From: Acanthacorydalis orientalis
Lineage: Eukaryota; Arthropoda; Insecta; Megaloptera; Corydalidae
Assembly: GCA_034766995.1 (NCBI GenBank)
Contig: CM068313.1
Coordinates: 35,017,496 to 35,081,495, forward strand
Reading direction: 5' to 3'
Length of the DNA: 64,000 nt
In this document: positions 37,720 to 49,902 of the stretch, one piece after another
How positions within the stretch are numbered: position 1 is the stretch's first letter
How the letters are laid out: each line of letters opens with the position of its first letter
Notes under the pieces: model-generated
Databases searched by the model: none
What the model saw: the letters and a program-made list of their open reading frames with translations, nothing else
What the model was told of the DNA's origin: nothing
Program-made: the position numbers and the translations under genes

Positions 37720-38665
37720 CAGTGAAGTCAAAATCATATACGAATATGGGCACCCAATTCAGTTTAAGAGAGTATGCGGGCCGCAGACAAAAAAAAGTAG
37801 CCCAAAAAAAAATTTAGCTAGTAAAAAAATGTCTTGTATTTTAATTCGAAAATAACTCATTTAAATTTTACATTTGTTTTTTTTATTGAATTTGTACAAA
37901 TTAATAAATACATTAATTTTAGGTATTATTATTAAATGTTACAATAAAATTTTAAATTAGAGAAATTAAAAAAATTAATAGTTTTTACTAGAAACTTGAC
38001 ATCTTTTTGTCAGAAACTATTTTATCAATATCGGGTATAATTTTTGTAATAATGATATTTTTACTATGGATGTTAAATGTTCATTTGCCAATCTTAACCT
38101 GTGTGAAATCTTCTTAGTCTTAGAAGAAAAAATAATTGTTCACATATGTATGTACTACTAAACATTGCCAAGATTCTTGCTGCAAATATATGCATTTCAA
38201 TAAATTGTTGTGATAAGTACAAATAAAGATCTGGAGTACCAACTTCATTATACTTTTCTTTTAGAACTGTATTACACTGAATTTCAATCAATTCCATTTG
38301 AATGTCACTTTCTGCTCCTTCGTTGTTAAAAGAAAGCAGAGGATTAAATACTAAAAATCATTTTCACAAGCTTTGAATCCTTCAAATCGCTTTTCAAATT
38401 CAAGTAATAATTCATGAATATTTGAAGTATATTTGATAAAATCGCAATCAAATATAAATCTTGATGATTTTTGCAAGTAGGAAAATAAATTAAATCGGAA
38501 TGGACCATAAAACGATGTTCCTTACAATATACTTCTATTATTTGCAGTTTTAAAAATGTATTTTATATTTTTTTAAATTCCAGTTTTTTATTTTAGTAAA
38601 ATCGGCTTCAAGCTTTGGGTCGCGGGCCGCATTCTAGAGTCTTGCGAGTAGCGTGTTTGACACTG
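37720..38665 (-). mobile_element. Internally deleted hAT element, copy 2 (about 946 bp)
   Basis: Collinear with the copy at 32.8 kb over its whole length and in the same orientation. The left end is CAGTGAAGTCAAAATCATAT and the inverted right end CAGTGTCAAACACGCTACTC. ATTTAGAT occurs just before the left end (37712-37719) and again at 38671-38678, five bases beyond the right end, so it is the likely 8-bp target duplication. It differs from that of copy 1, which indicates a separate insertion. Confidence 0.88.
38000..38425 (-). pseudogene. hAT transposase C-terminal relic, second copy
   Basis: The minus-strand frame (38094-38297) gives MELIEIQCNTVLKEKYNEVG, then TPDLYLYLSQQFIEMHIFAA and RILAMFSSTYICEQLF. 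This is the same dimerisation segment as at 33.1 kb and nearly identical. A 10-base deletion just after CEQLF (in the AAAAATAATTG stretch near 38,135) throws the SRLT region out of frame. It retains the same portion of the transposase as copy 1. Confidence 0.85.
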
Positions 38666-38678
38666 ATTTGATTTAGAT

Positions 38679-40125
38679 TGTTTAACTATTTTCATCATTT
38701 CGAATAATATTACTGTAGAATATTTGATAAAATCATTAAGTGATATATAATTATCATATGTAATGCAATTATCTAATCGTAAGTTGCAGATAACTCACTC
38801 AGCTATTAGATCTGCTCTAATTATAAGATGCTGAAATTCTATTAAATACGAATTTGAAACAGCCTTAATTTATTTTGTCTGAGAGGTTCATTCATTATTT
38901 AATTCGATTGCTTTATTGGAGTATTAATTTGCCAAATACTTGACTTTAAGAAGGAAGTAGAATAATTAAACTATAAACACAGTACCATATTCAATATATA
39001 AAAAAAATATAAACCGTTTTTACAATAACAAATATGGCATTACAAGATAAAGATTTACCAATTGATATATCTAATAATTGTTTTAATAATAATTTTTCAA
39101 TATACAATTCATTATTTATAATAAAAAAAATATAATTTCAGAACTATAAAACTGTTTTTTGGTAACTAATTTATTTTCTTACAATATAATTTGAAGAAAG
39201 TGCGTGACTCTTCTGAGATTGAATTATTTTTTAAATAAATCAATTCTTGCTTTAAAATATGAATAACAACAATAAAAAATATGATATATGATTTTTTTAA
39301 AAAAAAAACAGTAGAAGAAAGATTGATCAATAATCTCAGACTACATCCTTTTAGTTTTTATGAAGTTTCAAATAATTCGTAGTGAGACATTAACTATTTA
39401 TAGCACCATACTCTTAAAAATCTAATTCTATTATTACAAATCGTCCAAACAAATAATATCTTTGTTACATCCTCTGTTTCTGATTAGAAAATAAGGCTTC
39501 TTAAACTTTTGAGGTATCACAAAAGCAACTATAAATGTTTTTTTTCTACGAGTTATAACTACAAAAAAAAAAATAAAGAGGACGTTAAAAATCACTGGAA
39601 TAGGATTATACTATCCGTTACAAGACTTTAATGCAAGTAGAAATGTACAGATTAAACACTGCGAAAGAGAAAATTCTTTGTATTGCTAAAATTAACATCT
39701 TGATATAATAAAAGTTTAATTTCACTATAAAAGTCTTTTCAGATTGTTCGAGATGATATATAGTTTCAAATATCAAAACAGTATACTATATGAATTTAAT
39801 TACAAAAAAAAAATGAATGAAAAATTTAATACTTAATTAAATAGAAAAAATCATGGCTCTATACTTTACATTCTTTTCAATAACATCAATCTCATTTAAT
39901 CGATCAAGAGATTTAATAGGTGTGTAACAAAAATCGCTGTGGAATGTTGCAGGGTGTAATCGGATCGCGCCAACAACGACCGACAAACCGACCCCGTTCT
40001 TTTTTATTGATTGCACTTCTGACCGCAGGGTAGTATCGTGGTGGTTTAAATTTTAAATCCCCTCGTATTGGGATCCTAGGTATTCTAAGAAAAACATTAT
40101 GTATGTTTGTATATACTCATATAAG

Positions 40126-40130
<5 letters not shown>
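38679..40130. other. Spacer; less AT-rich patch at 39940-40085
   Basis: The patch contains CGGATCGCGCCAACAACGAC and ACCGCAGGGTAGTATCG. It has no frame and no known repeat, so it is a candidate conserved non-coding segment. Confidence 0.4.

Positions 40131-40191
<61 letters not shown>
40131..40191. repeat. (TA)n-(GTAT)n microsatellite
   Basis: About 48 bases of TA then three GTAT units. Confidence 0.95.
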
Positions 40192-40192
<1 letters not shown>

Positions 40193-42615
40193 CTGAGAGT
40201 GCGTCTATTAACAATTAGTGTTTAAAAGTATAGCAACAAATTATATAATGAAACATAAAGTAAATTCTTAAATTTGAACTAAAAGAATATATCAAATGCG
40301 TTTGATTAAATGTGCTGAAGTAGGTTTAATGTTTCCTAAAAATCACACAATTTATTGTATTATACAGTAAATTATTCGTCAAATTCTTCAATGATTATTA
40401 AATCATATACAAATACTTATTTCTTCCCAGACACGAAATATTATACTTTGATAAAATATTCCAATTTTGATACTTTTTCCCCATCATACGAATATTTTAA
40501 TTTTTCTTGCTGTTTTAAGTAATCTGTTTTTTTTCCAACAATATTTTATGATTTAGTTCGATCACTTATAACAAATTCGTTTCATGTATAATTATATTTT
40601 AAATTAACTTTTAGTACATTCTTTCATAATAGTTTATTTCAAGGTGTAGAATTAAATCAAACAGATTGAAATTAATCTTACCTTACATATGCTTCTTTAT
40701 CATTTTATTGATTATGAATCTTCCGTTTGAAAATTAAAAAAAATCTTATATAGAAAATACTCTAATCTCGTACAAAGAAAATCATTAATGAAAAAATTTT
40801 TAAAGCAAAAAAAGCAAAGTTCGAAATAATGAATCCTCTAATTGTTTTGATGAAACAAGTAGTTATTTTTTAAATAATATTTCTTATATAAGATTGAAAA
40901 TTATGCCAACAAAATAATTGCCTAATGTTCGAAAAATTCTCCATATTTTGGATTGCTGCGAATAAAGTAATAAGGAGATCCAGAGTTCTATTTTAACTCA
41001 CTTATCATTTGTTCAAGGCCACTGCAATCCGTCTATTGACCTACCTATGTGTCTATTGAGGACCCTATGTATTTATTTACTTGCTATTGAAAATCTTATC
41101 TAAAAAACTGTATTAAGTGTGTTCCACATTCTACATTATTCCTACAATAAACTCACTTACTGCGTGTATTTATTACATAAAAATATTTTAACAATTTTCA
41201 ATCTCATGTCTAGACTGTAAAATTTCGCAGTTATATTTTTAGCACTGTAATTAAAGTTTGTAGATTAATTTTCTTATACAAACGTATTTATAGTGAAACT
41301 ATGTCGAAATGCATTTTATACGATTCCATGTTTTTAAAAAGGAAATTATTCTTAATTAAAATTGATGGAAATGCGATTTTATAATAAAACATTTATATTG
41401 TTGTATTCATTTTATTATTGAAAATATATTCATGCGAATATAAGGATCGAAAATATGTTTGTATTTATTAATTTCTGTTATTTATACAATAATTAGTTTT
41501 CATTTAGATGACTTTCGTTTGAGACCAGTAAAAAGATGTTTCTAATCACTAAAAAAACGTTTATTCTTTAATTCAAATCGCTCTCCTAATCTCCAAATAT
41601 ATTTAATTTATTTCCTCCGATTAATACCATACCTGTATAACGATATCTTAATATTACAAAATATAATAAGCTTTAGGTTTATCTTTTGAGAAAAGTCAAC
41701 TCTAAGCTATAAGCACTCTATTACTATTCACTTGAACGATAAAATATTTTTAGTCATACTTTTAAAATATAAAAACAGTAATTATTTTCAACAATAATTA
41801 TTTATCAATTATTGATCAAATAATAACATATTTATCATATTGCTTACAGTGCAGTTACAATCACTTGGTACATACATTAATATACGTAAGTACATAATTT
41901 CCTTTCTAGAACCACAAATAATTTTTCTTTTTAATATTCAATTATTATCGGAACAATCAATAATCGGTTATTAAATATTGTGCTGTGTAGAGAGTGAAAG
42001 TGAATCCAACCAGCGTACAAAAACAATTATATATTACTTTCTAATGAAACCAGAATAGAATACTACGTATAGGATCCCGTTTAAGGCAAAGAAGCAAACC
42101 CTTATGGAAACGATGATTTGCGTTTCTAGACACGAACAAACGGCGGATCCATCCCCTATCGTCAGTAACAATAACTCATTCCTTAATACCAGCCCAGCCC
42201 TTATTTTCGTTGCCGCGATACACCATGATTTGTGACGGTTTTATTGGCTCCAAAGAGACCGAGCATTAAAATTACTTAAATCCTGTGTAGTCGTCTAATA
42301 ATTGGTGTAAGACTATACTCATTTTTTCCGCATGGCTATCGTTTCAATAATTATGTACAAGCAAACGAAGATGTCCTAACTATTTATATTTATTGATGTG
42401 TCTATTTGAATTTTCTATATTATGTCATTTGAAATGTCATTAAATAAGCATTTTATTTTTTATGTTTACAGTATTTTTTTATCATAAATAAATACAGATA
42501 TTATTCATTTTTATTTTTATGAAAGAAATGTATTATACTTACTATATTACTATACTTTTTCGTTGAAATTTTAATATAATTCGCGTTTTAAAGAATTAAA
42601 AATCATATAGAAAAC

Positions 42616-42618
<3 letters not shown>
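40192..42618. other. Long spacer; less AT-rich patch at 42060-42310
   Basis: 41031-41070 is a 20-base tandem pair (GTCTATTGACCTACCTATGT and a 16/20 match). The 42.06-42.31 kb patch contains GCAAACCCTTATGGAAACGA, AACGGCGGATCCATCCCC and GTTGCCGCGATACACC. No reading frame or family match. Confidence 0.4.
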
Positions 42619-42661
<43 letters not shown>

Positions 42662-42669
42662 ATATATAT
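42619..42669. repeat. (TA)n-(TATG)n microsatellite
   Basis: TA run with GTATGTATGTA near its end. A further TA run lies at 42910-42937. Confidence 0.95.
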
Positions 42670-42905
42670 CATAAAATAAATATTTTTTTAATTTTAAGTT
42701 CAAAACATATTCTACTAAAAATAATATATACAATAATTTTATTTTTGATTACACAAGTACTAATACCACACGAAAGTCATTCATTTTTTACATCATCTTT
42801 AAATTTTAAAAACTTCTTGTTGAAATTTTTTCAGACATGCCTACAACTCAGATAAAAATAGTTAGTTTAAAAAATATCTGGTTTTTTATAAATGTATTTT
42901 TCTCC

Positions 42906-42937
<32 letters not shown>

Positions 42938-42941
<4 letters not shown>

Positions 42942-43590
42942 AATCCATAGATATATCTTTATTTAAAAAAAAGAAAGATGAAAACATTATATTCTTTTTA
43001 TTACTAATTTTCACTTTCATGGAATGTAAGTAAGGGCACCATTTTCTCAACGATTGATTAAATTTTTAAAATCATGTATTTCAAATACGGTGTTATTAAC
43101 TATACTATTTTATATATGAGATTTGTCTCATTCTATTTAATAAACTTCAATATTGATAATATTAATGCAAATTATTTTGAAATTTAATTTTTTTCTAAAT
43201 AATAAAATATACAGAATAAGTGGTATATAAAACAAAAGCATAAAAAATAAGTTTTAATAGATATATAAAACAAAATATAAAAACAAAAGCATATAAAAAA
43301 CCAAAGCATAAAAAATAGAAAAATAAGTTTTAATAAAGGTACAGAAAGCTTCGAATATAACAGAATAAAACTGAAGATTAATATTGAAATAAGTATAAGT
43401 GACAGACAATCAAAATTCAAGAGATACAAAACAAACTGTAATTTAAAATAATTAAGTAAAAGATTGTTCTTTAGTTTTAGTTCGCCTCTTAATAAATGTT
43501 TTATTTTTTTTCAAAATTACGTATCACTTTATAATAATCTTCCTATCATATCACTTCTTTAACTCTTTCCTGTTCTACATTTTTATTATC

Positions 43591-43656
<66 letters not shown>

Positions 43657-43784
43657 CTTTAAACTCGTTTTTGATAGTTTTTGAACCCAAATAATATTTT
43701 CTTAACAATAAATAACATTTATATTAATAAAAGAGGAGTTCAAGATAAAAAAATATTTAATTAACATACTTTTTCAGTTGTTGG

Positions 43785-43820
<36 letters not shown>

Positions 43821-44701
43821 TTAAAAATTTTTTTCGATATGCACTTTTTCTTATAAATAAAAATAGATAATTTCTACCGTAAATACGAACTTTCGTATAG
43901 AACACAACTTTTTACCAGATTTTGTATGAAAAAAGAATTTTTGAAGAAATCTAATATTCATGTGGAGTATTTTACTTGTACATAATATTAAATGGATGTT
44001 ATTCTTCTCCTTTTACATATCTTTTACCATTCTATTTATTTTTCTGTTTACGATTACATCAATGAATCACGTGAATTTATATCACGGGTTGTTGACATCC
44101 GGTTGTTATTTTTGTGATATTACTATAGAGACATAACACATGTTATGAATACATATAAACAGAATCTGTTTTTATTTACAACGAAAAAAATGCCGCATCA
44201 ATGAAAACTTCAAAATATTGCAAACAAACGACGACTAACTTTGATAAAATGAAATGTAAAACCGCGTGCGTGAGGATTTCTCGTGTAATAAATTTTGTAA
44301 ATACATTTTGCCATTTGACGTCTATCTTAACACACTGTTTTCTTCGAATTTTAATTTAGCAACACAAACTCAAATTGCAAAATATATCAAAATGCAAATA
44401 AAAGAAAACTATTGTCATTTCAAATAGAAACATATTTGTTTATCTATAGGACTTTATAAACATAAAAAACAATTAATATTTTTTTACATAACACAGTGAA
44501 AGATATAAAAAAGATTTTTGTTATTAATTCTTTTGACAAACAATGGTCACAAAATTGAATTCCACATAAATTACAATTTAAAAAAAAATATTTTATAAAT
44601 ACAACCCAATGTACACTTTTTTAAACATAATCTTAAATAAATAGTTCAACCATCTGTATTAAAAAATTATTAAAATATATCTATCTACATATAAGTATAT
44701 A

Positions 44702-44703
<2 letters not shown>
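42938..44703. other. AT-rich spacer with (TA)n tracts
   Basis: TA runs at 43593-43652 and 43788-43816. 43200-43330 contains loose repeats of AAAACAAAAGCATAAAAAA type, which account for the 81-codon hydrophobic minus-strand frame there. Confidence 0.5.
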
Positions 44704-44743
<40 letters not shown>

Positions 44744-44756
44744 GTGTGTGTGTGTA
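44704..44756. repeat. Compound (TA)n-(TG)n microsatellite
   Basis: About 38 bases of TA followed by CGTGTGTGTGTG. Confidence 0.95.
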
Positions 44757-44862
44757 GGTAGAGATAAGTGGTCATATAAATTCCAATCACTTATTAAAAA
44801 GTCCATATAAAAACGCTAAGTTAATTTATAATTGAACATTAAATATAAATATATCTACAGAA

Positions 44863-45247
44863 CAGTATCCTTCGAACTGTGTTCCGCAGAGCCTTGGGGT
44901 TCAGCACAACCTCTTCAGGGGTTCTGCGAGTCAAAGTCAAAATTCGAAAGCATTTTCAAAGAAAAACCTCGAGAAGCTAAAAATTCAAGATATTCAATTA
45001 ATAATAATTTCTTTTTGTTTCTATAAATATCTCTTATAACCTATTATTATGCAGTAAAACTGTATTTAGAATTACACATTATGACACCGCTCAATCAGAT
45101 GTCAATAATAAAATTTGGTCATGTAAAAGGGCTGATTTTCAAAACTTATGGTGTACGAATTTTAACTTTTTCTTAGGATGGTACGGTTCCACAGAAAAAT
45201 TTATAATCTTAAGAGTTCCATGAGTCGATAAAGTTTGAAGACCACTG
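44863..45247. mobile_element. 385-bp non-autonomous hAT element
   Basis: Starts CAGTATCCTTCGAACTGTGT; the inverted right end is CAGTGGTCTTCAAACTTTAT, the CAGTGGTTCTCAAAC-like end of many hAT MITEs. The left subterminal part, TCCGCAGAGCCTTGGGGTTC, and the right GGTTCCACAG-type part are also typical. The 8-bp flanks CTACAGAA (44855-44862) and CTAAAGAT (45248-45255) match at 6 of 8. The 64-codon frame inside is not a gene. Confidence 0.75.
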
Positions 45248-45266
45248 CTAAAGATTAATCATTTAT

Positions 45267-45482
45267 GTATATATATATATATATATCATCATCATCATCA
45301 TCATCTTCAGCCCTGTTAATCCACTGCTGGATAAGGCCTCTTTCATGATTTTCCATTTATTTGTACTCATCATGTAAGGTTTTGGGATCATGACTCGCCA
45401 CGCTGATCCCACTTGCATGTTAGCGAATAATATATATATATATATATACACTCGTATATATATATATATATATATGTATGTA
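45267..45482. repeat. (TA)n tracts flanking a retrotransposon 3' end
   Basis: TA runs at 45267-45286 and 45429-45482 (the second broken by CACTCG) sit immediately on both sides of the fragment at 45287-45428. Confidence 0.9.
45287..45428 (-). mobile_element. LINE 3' end with (ATG)n tail
   Basis: On the minus strand, about 120 bases including the widespread arthropod/mollusc LINE 3' motif (CTGCTGGATAAGGCCTCTTT on the plus strand) end in a run of about six GAT/ATG triplets. The frame through it gives WKIMKEALSSSGLTGLK then Met repeats from the tail. I take it as a heavily 5'-truncated non-LTR retrotransposon. The exact family is not determinable by eye. Confidence 0.5.
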
Positions 45483-45892
45483 CGAAAATATTAATTTCTG
45501 GTCAAAAACAGAAAATATAGAATATAATGTATTATAATTGTAAAGAAAGCTCACTGACGAACATGCTTATTATTTGTTCAAGAAAGAATTCATAATAAAA
45601 ACAAGATTTTTGTGCGAAATTTTTCCTTGTTTGTCCCATTTACAGATGTACAATTAAAGATAATGGTTTGTTACAAAAACAAAGTTACAATGTATAAGAG
45701 AAAAATAAATCTATTGAATGATAATTTGATACTTGCATTGTATTTTTGATGCAACTTTCATAAATAGATAATAAATTTATTTAATTTATTAATTATCAAC
45801 ATATAAAGGTTAAATCTAGATTTAAAATTTTGTGTGAATGACGGTAAATTAAAACTTGTTGAAAAAATAGTCTATTTATCGTGGTTTTCTCT

Positions 45893-45948
<56 letters not shown>

Positions 45949-46301
45949 TGAATATCAGCATTTTCATTGTAAAAATAAATTAAATCAACCCATGATTATC
46001 GACATTCTTATAATTTAATTTTCAATAATTCAATAAGAAAAAGTGTCAGCCACTTGTAAATATCCCTTTATTCGTCGATTCGCGTTTTAAACGGCGGAAC
46101 GGCATCTTTGAATCCAGATACTGCAACTGGATTCTCATGTTACTTCGACACTCACTTTCGGAACAACAATGTGTTTTTTTTATTATTTTTATTTCATACT
46201 TTAGATTTTGATATTACTTCATGTTTCAAGTAAGATGATATTTATTAAATTGCAGAATATATCGATTACTTACTTTAATTCTTTTTTTAATTAGAAAAAA
46301 A
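45483..46301. other. Spacer with (TA)n-(GA)n at 45894-45948
   Basis: The compound microsatellite has about 30 bases of TA then about 24 of GA. A less AT-rich patch at 46060-46170 contains CGTCGATTCGCG and AACGGCGGAACGGC. No gene is supported. Confidence 0.45.

Positions 46302-46341
<40 letters not shown>
46302..46341. repeat. (TA)n microsatellite
   Basis: Abuts the retrotransposon relic that follows. Confidence 0.9.
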
Positions 46342-46342
<1 letters not shown>

Positions 46343-46344
<2 letters not shown>

Positions 46345-46680
46345 CTTCAATTTTTAACAATTCATTGCTGGATGCTTCTTTTAATTTTTTCCAATTGAAA
46401 AGATTGAACGCTACTTTTCCATGAATTTACGATGTATTTTTTGACTTTATCATTTCCATTCATTAATCTTTTATTTAATTTTTTTTTTGGAACCTAATCA
46501 ATAATGTCTGCTATCAATCTGTTTTTGTTATATTTTTTATCGAGTCAATTTCAAATTCTTTACTGTTTTTTTAATCATTATCCATTTTATATTTATATCC
46601 ATTCTTTCTTTTCTACTATCTCTTGTTATTTTTCACATTCAGTATTTAGTAACTGAATTATTTTGACATTCAAGACCAGT
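46343..46680 (-). mobile_element. Decayed LINE 3' region
   Basis: Begins TCTTCAATTTTTAACAATTC then ATTGCTGGATGCTTCTTTTA, which aligns with the fragment at 45.3 kb (TCTTCAGCCC...CACTGCTGGATAAGGCCTCT). It then runs on for about 250 bases rich in pyrimidine on this strand. The minus-strand reading is full of stops. I infer an older, longer copy of a related retrotransposon end. Confidence 0.35.
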
Positions 46681-47006
46681 GTTTAAGTTCTTTAAACAAA
46701 AACATATACAAGATTTCGCTTTAATAATATTTTCTTAATAAAGGACAATCAGTTTTTTGATTTAAGAAAAATGAATACTGAATAGAACTCATTTAAAGTT
46801 CTATTTAATTCATATTTTCGTAATGATTTCCTCAAAAAAATTTCTGTTCTTTATAATTACTTGGTCCAGATTAAAACTTACTTCTTAACTTTATCGATGG
46901 TTAATCATTTATTCTAATATTTTTGAGTAAAGAAACTCATTCAACATCATTGCTATTTTTGTCTATTTTATACTACCATTTTTTAAATTTATTCTATTTA
47001 ATTGAT

Positions 47007-47061
<55 letters not shown>

Positions 47062-47251
47062 GTATGTATACTAATTTGATTGTCAGTTTATACTAGTCAA
47101 TATTTTTTTGTAGTTATTTAATCCAACAAAAAATTTTTAATAAATATTATTAGTATTGAAAAATTAACTGATGGTTCAAAAAATTCCAGTACCACTTCAA
47201 TTACTAATATTAAGATATTCATCTCTATACCTAATTTTTAACACAAATATT

Positions 47252-47303
<52 letters not shown>

Positions 47304-47684
47304 TAAATGAAGATTATTTCAATTGTTAATTTTAAATGAATTCATATTATTACGAAAAATCTATCTGATAAAATGATTTAAAATAAAAAGGTGAATATAT
47401 AAAATGATAAAAATACGTTAGTAGAAAAATTAGAGTGAAAAATCGAGTAGACGTTAAACGAAATCTGAGAAGTTTTATCTCTTTATGTTTATGTATATCA
47501 AACATGACATGAGAATATATATTATTTCCTTTAAAAAAATAATAGCGACCCACTCGAAAACCATACATTTCCGTACTCATGCATTTCTCGGAAACTATTT
47601 TGAAAACCAGTAACGAACTCTTCATCCGTTGCCTGATGAACTTCAACGAAAAATGCAGTTGCATAGCGCTGTCTCTATACCTCT

Positions 47685-47758
<74 letters not shown>

Positions 47759-48236
47759 CTGCACTTGTCACTATCCGTGCGTTGTACGCACGCATACCTA
47801 TGTAAGATGAGACCTTAAAAATGCATCTATGTAAAATATAAAGTAGGATTTTAGAACCACATATTTTGCGGGTTCCTCGACACAAACATATCATATGACG
47901 TCGCCACATTGGGAGGTTTTCATTTTCTTAATCTTGACGATGAATTCTGAATGGACACACTGCAATGCGTACAAAACATGAAACATATTTGCACGATGAA
48001 TGTATTTAAATGTTCTCTTCTGTTGAATCTGTTTCATTCACTACACACATATAAAGATATATCTTACACTTTTTGCAACATAGCGTATTCTATTTAAAAT
48101 TTGCACGAAAATTCTGAGAAAATGGTTATTTTTAGATATATTGATTCAATTTTAAATAAATATACCGTGTCAGGAATTTCATCAACAATCGGTTACAAAA
48201 TCGTGTTCTTTTAATAGTAGTAACAACTAGTAATAG
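46681..48236. other. Spacer with (TA)n tracts
   Basis: TA runs at about 47009-47058 and 47255-47305, and a compound (CA)n-(TA)n at 47684-47757. The flank 47760-47960 is less AT-rich. Frames at 47350-47664 and 47643-47909 are unrecognised. Confidence 0.45.
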
Positions 48237-48238
48237 TA

Positions 48239-48747
48239 TTAGTGAAAATTAATTCGGTACCTTTTAATTGAATCAATCATAATTCTGTATTAAATATTTT
48301 TTCGATATTTCAGGATTTTTAAGTGCCGAACTGAACATTTAAAAATACTATATATCTTGTCTAAGCAGTTGAAATAGCCTCACAAAACAGTAGTGAATAT
48401 TCTGGTGTCCGAAAAGTGGTGTATTAGCAACATTGCATACTTTTCGCATTCCAGTTAAAAAAAATGCTGCTGAAAGCACGGGAATGATTTGTTCGTCTCT
48501 AGTGAAGGATGTTATGACACATAAAACATGCAAAAAATGAGAAAACAGTGAAAGAGGTCCGAAAATGCTTTACGACTTTATCGACTCAAAGCCGCCATTT
48601 TTTTCGACAAGAGATTTGTTAGTTACTTGACAGATGAAGCAAAGTTATATAAAATAATGTGAGATATTTTGAGAATTGAAATGTACTCCATTTTTCCGTA
48701 AACATTCATTTTCTATAAAAAATATTTTCTATAATTTGTATATCTAA
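48239..48747 (-). mobile_element. 509-bp mariner-type MITE, copy B (inverted)
   Basis: Reverse-complement homolog of the element at 52.3 kb over its full length. The better-kept end starts TTAGTGAAAATTAATTCGGT. The other end has decayed to ATTTGTATATCTAA where copy A has ATTTGTACACCCAG when inverted. TA flanks both sides (48237-48238, 48748-48749). Internal landmarks shared with copy A include GGCGGCTTTGA, CTTTGCTTCATCTGTC and GTTTTATG in inverted order. No transposase motif is visible; the 61-codon frame at 48348-48533 is not conserved in copy A. Confidence 0.85.
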
Positions 48748-48749
48748 TA

Positions 48750-49239
48750 CATTAAAAGTTCTTATTTACTGTTAAAAATAAATATGTGATAAATAACTAG
48801 TTGAATTATTTTCACTGGCTTATAAAATTCATAAAAAGTTATATATGTACATAAACGAAATGATTGTTTACCTTTCAATCTATTATTTACGGTAATGATA
48901 GTGTTATTTCCTTATAAAATAACGATTATTAAATTTAAATAATAAAATTAGGAAGAAAATTAATTTCATAAATGATTAATCTACTGTATGTATGTATTAT
49001 TAAAGGATTTTAACCTTATACAAAAAAGCAAAACATACAAAATCTGAAATGTGTACATACATACAAACATGTCAACGCCTTCAATCACCTTAATTACTAA
49101 ACGCAATAATAATTATAACAAACATGACCAATTTTATATCAATGAGTCACACTGCGTTTGAGGTCAAGTGTAGCTATATTCATGAATAAATGTCAATAGA
49201 TAGTTTCAAAAATAGCGCGAAACTTAATGCGCTTATTTT
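48750..49239. other. AT-rich spacer, no gene seen
   Basis: No recognisable feature. Confidence 0.5.
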
Positions 49240-49580
49240 AATAAGTATTAATTGTGTAGTCTACGCAGATGTAATGTTCAGAACGAACGCGTCTATGACC
49301 ATTAGTTTTCAGTGCGTGTTCAAGACAACGAGAACCGAGTCATTTACAAGCTAAACATGAACGACGACGATGATGAAGACTCATTTTAACAGAGCATGAA
49401 TGCTAGCCACATTGCGGCCGATGGTTATGAGCTATGACGAGGTCGCGTCGGTGCTTGCTTTCAGACATCAACCAAAAAGCTGTTACCGGATGTGTGACGT
49501 CATCCGACCATCACAAACAAACGACCAACAGTGAAGTCTTGACTTATTCAATATCATTTGCCTTATGCTCTGGAAATTGT
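49240..49580. other. Least AT-rich island of the central window
   Basis: About 340 bases with near-balanced composition, many CpG and a perfect CRE-type octamer. It lacks a long frame (an ATG at 49357 opens only 10 codons). Candidate enhancer, promoter or untranslated exon. The CA-rich stretch at about 49,740-49,785 lies just downstream. Confidence 0.4.
49495..49502. promoter_or_regulatory. CRE-like octamer TGACGTCA
   Basis: A perfect palindromic cAMP-response-element consensus, within a slightly longer imperfect dyad (GGATGTGTGACGTCATCC). The island it lies in makes it more notable than a random occurrence, but no transcription start can be placed. Confidence 0.3.
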
Positions 49581-49739
49581 CTTTACAATTAATATACTAC
49601 ATTGCGATACTTGGTTCTCGGTTTATGGAATGCATTAATTCATGTCTGACTATTTATAACTGTGTCTGTAAATGTGGGACATTTTTGATTTTTATTTCTT
49701 GATATTAGTTGTTTACTCAAACATAAATATAAATACGCG

Positions 49740-49785
49740 TGTACGCACACATGAATGCACGTGCACACATGCACACACACATTTA
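49740..49785. repeat. Alternating purine-pyrimidine, CA-rich stretch
   Basis: CGCGTGTACGCACACATG, GCACGTGCACACATGC and ACACACACA in series give about 45 bases of mostly alternating purine and pyrimidine, a composition that can adopt Z-DNA. Confidence 0.6.
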
Positions 49786-49902
49786 TTTTGTAGACGAAAT
49801 ACACTTGATCACTTTTTAAATTGTAACATTGAATTGCATCATTTTGAAATTAATGATTTTATTGAAGTATTAATTAGCAATTTGCACTTGGAATTAAAAT
49901 AA

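Noticed and set aside
43184..43429. 81-codon hydrophobic minus-strand frame that looks like a membrane protein
   Set aside because: It derives from loose AAAACAAAAGCATAAAAAA repeats; the Phe/Leu/Ile richness follows from base composition.
45263..45451. 62-codon frame with poly-Met
   Set aside because: It reads through TA repeats, a LINE 3' end and an (ATG)n tail.
49357..49389. ATG followed by an Asp-rich run (NDDDDED) as a coding start
   Set aside because: Stops after 10 codons; no splice donor can be placed before the stop with confidence.
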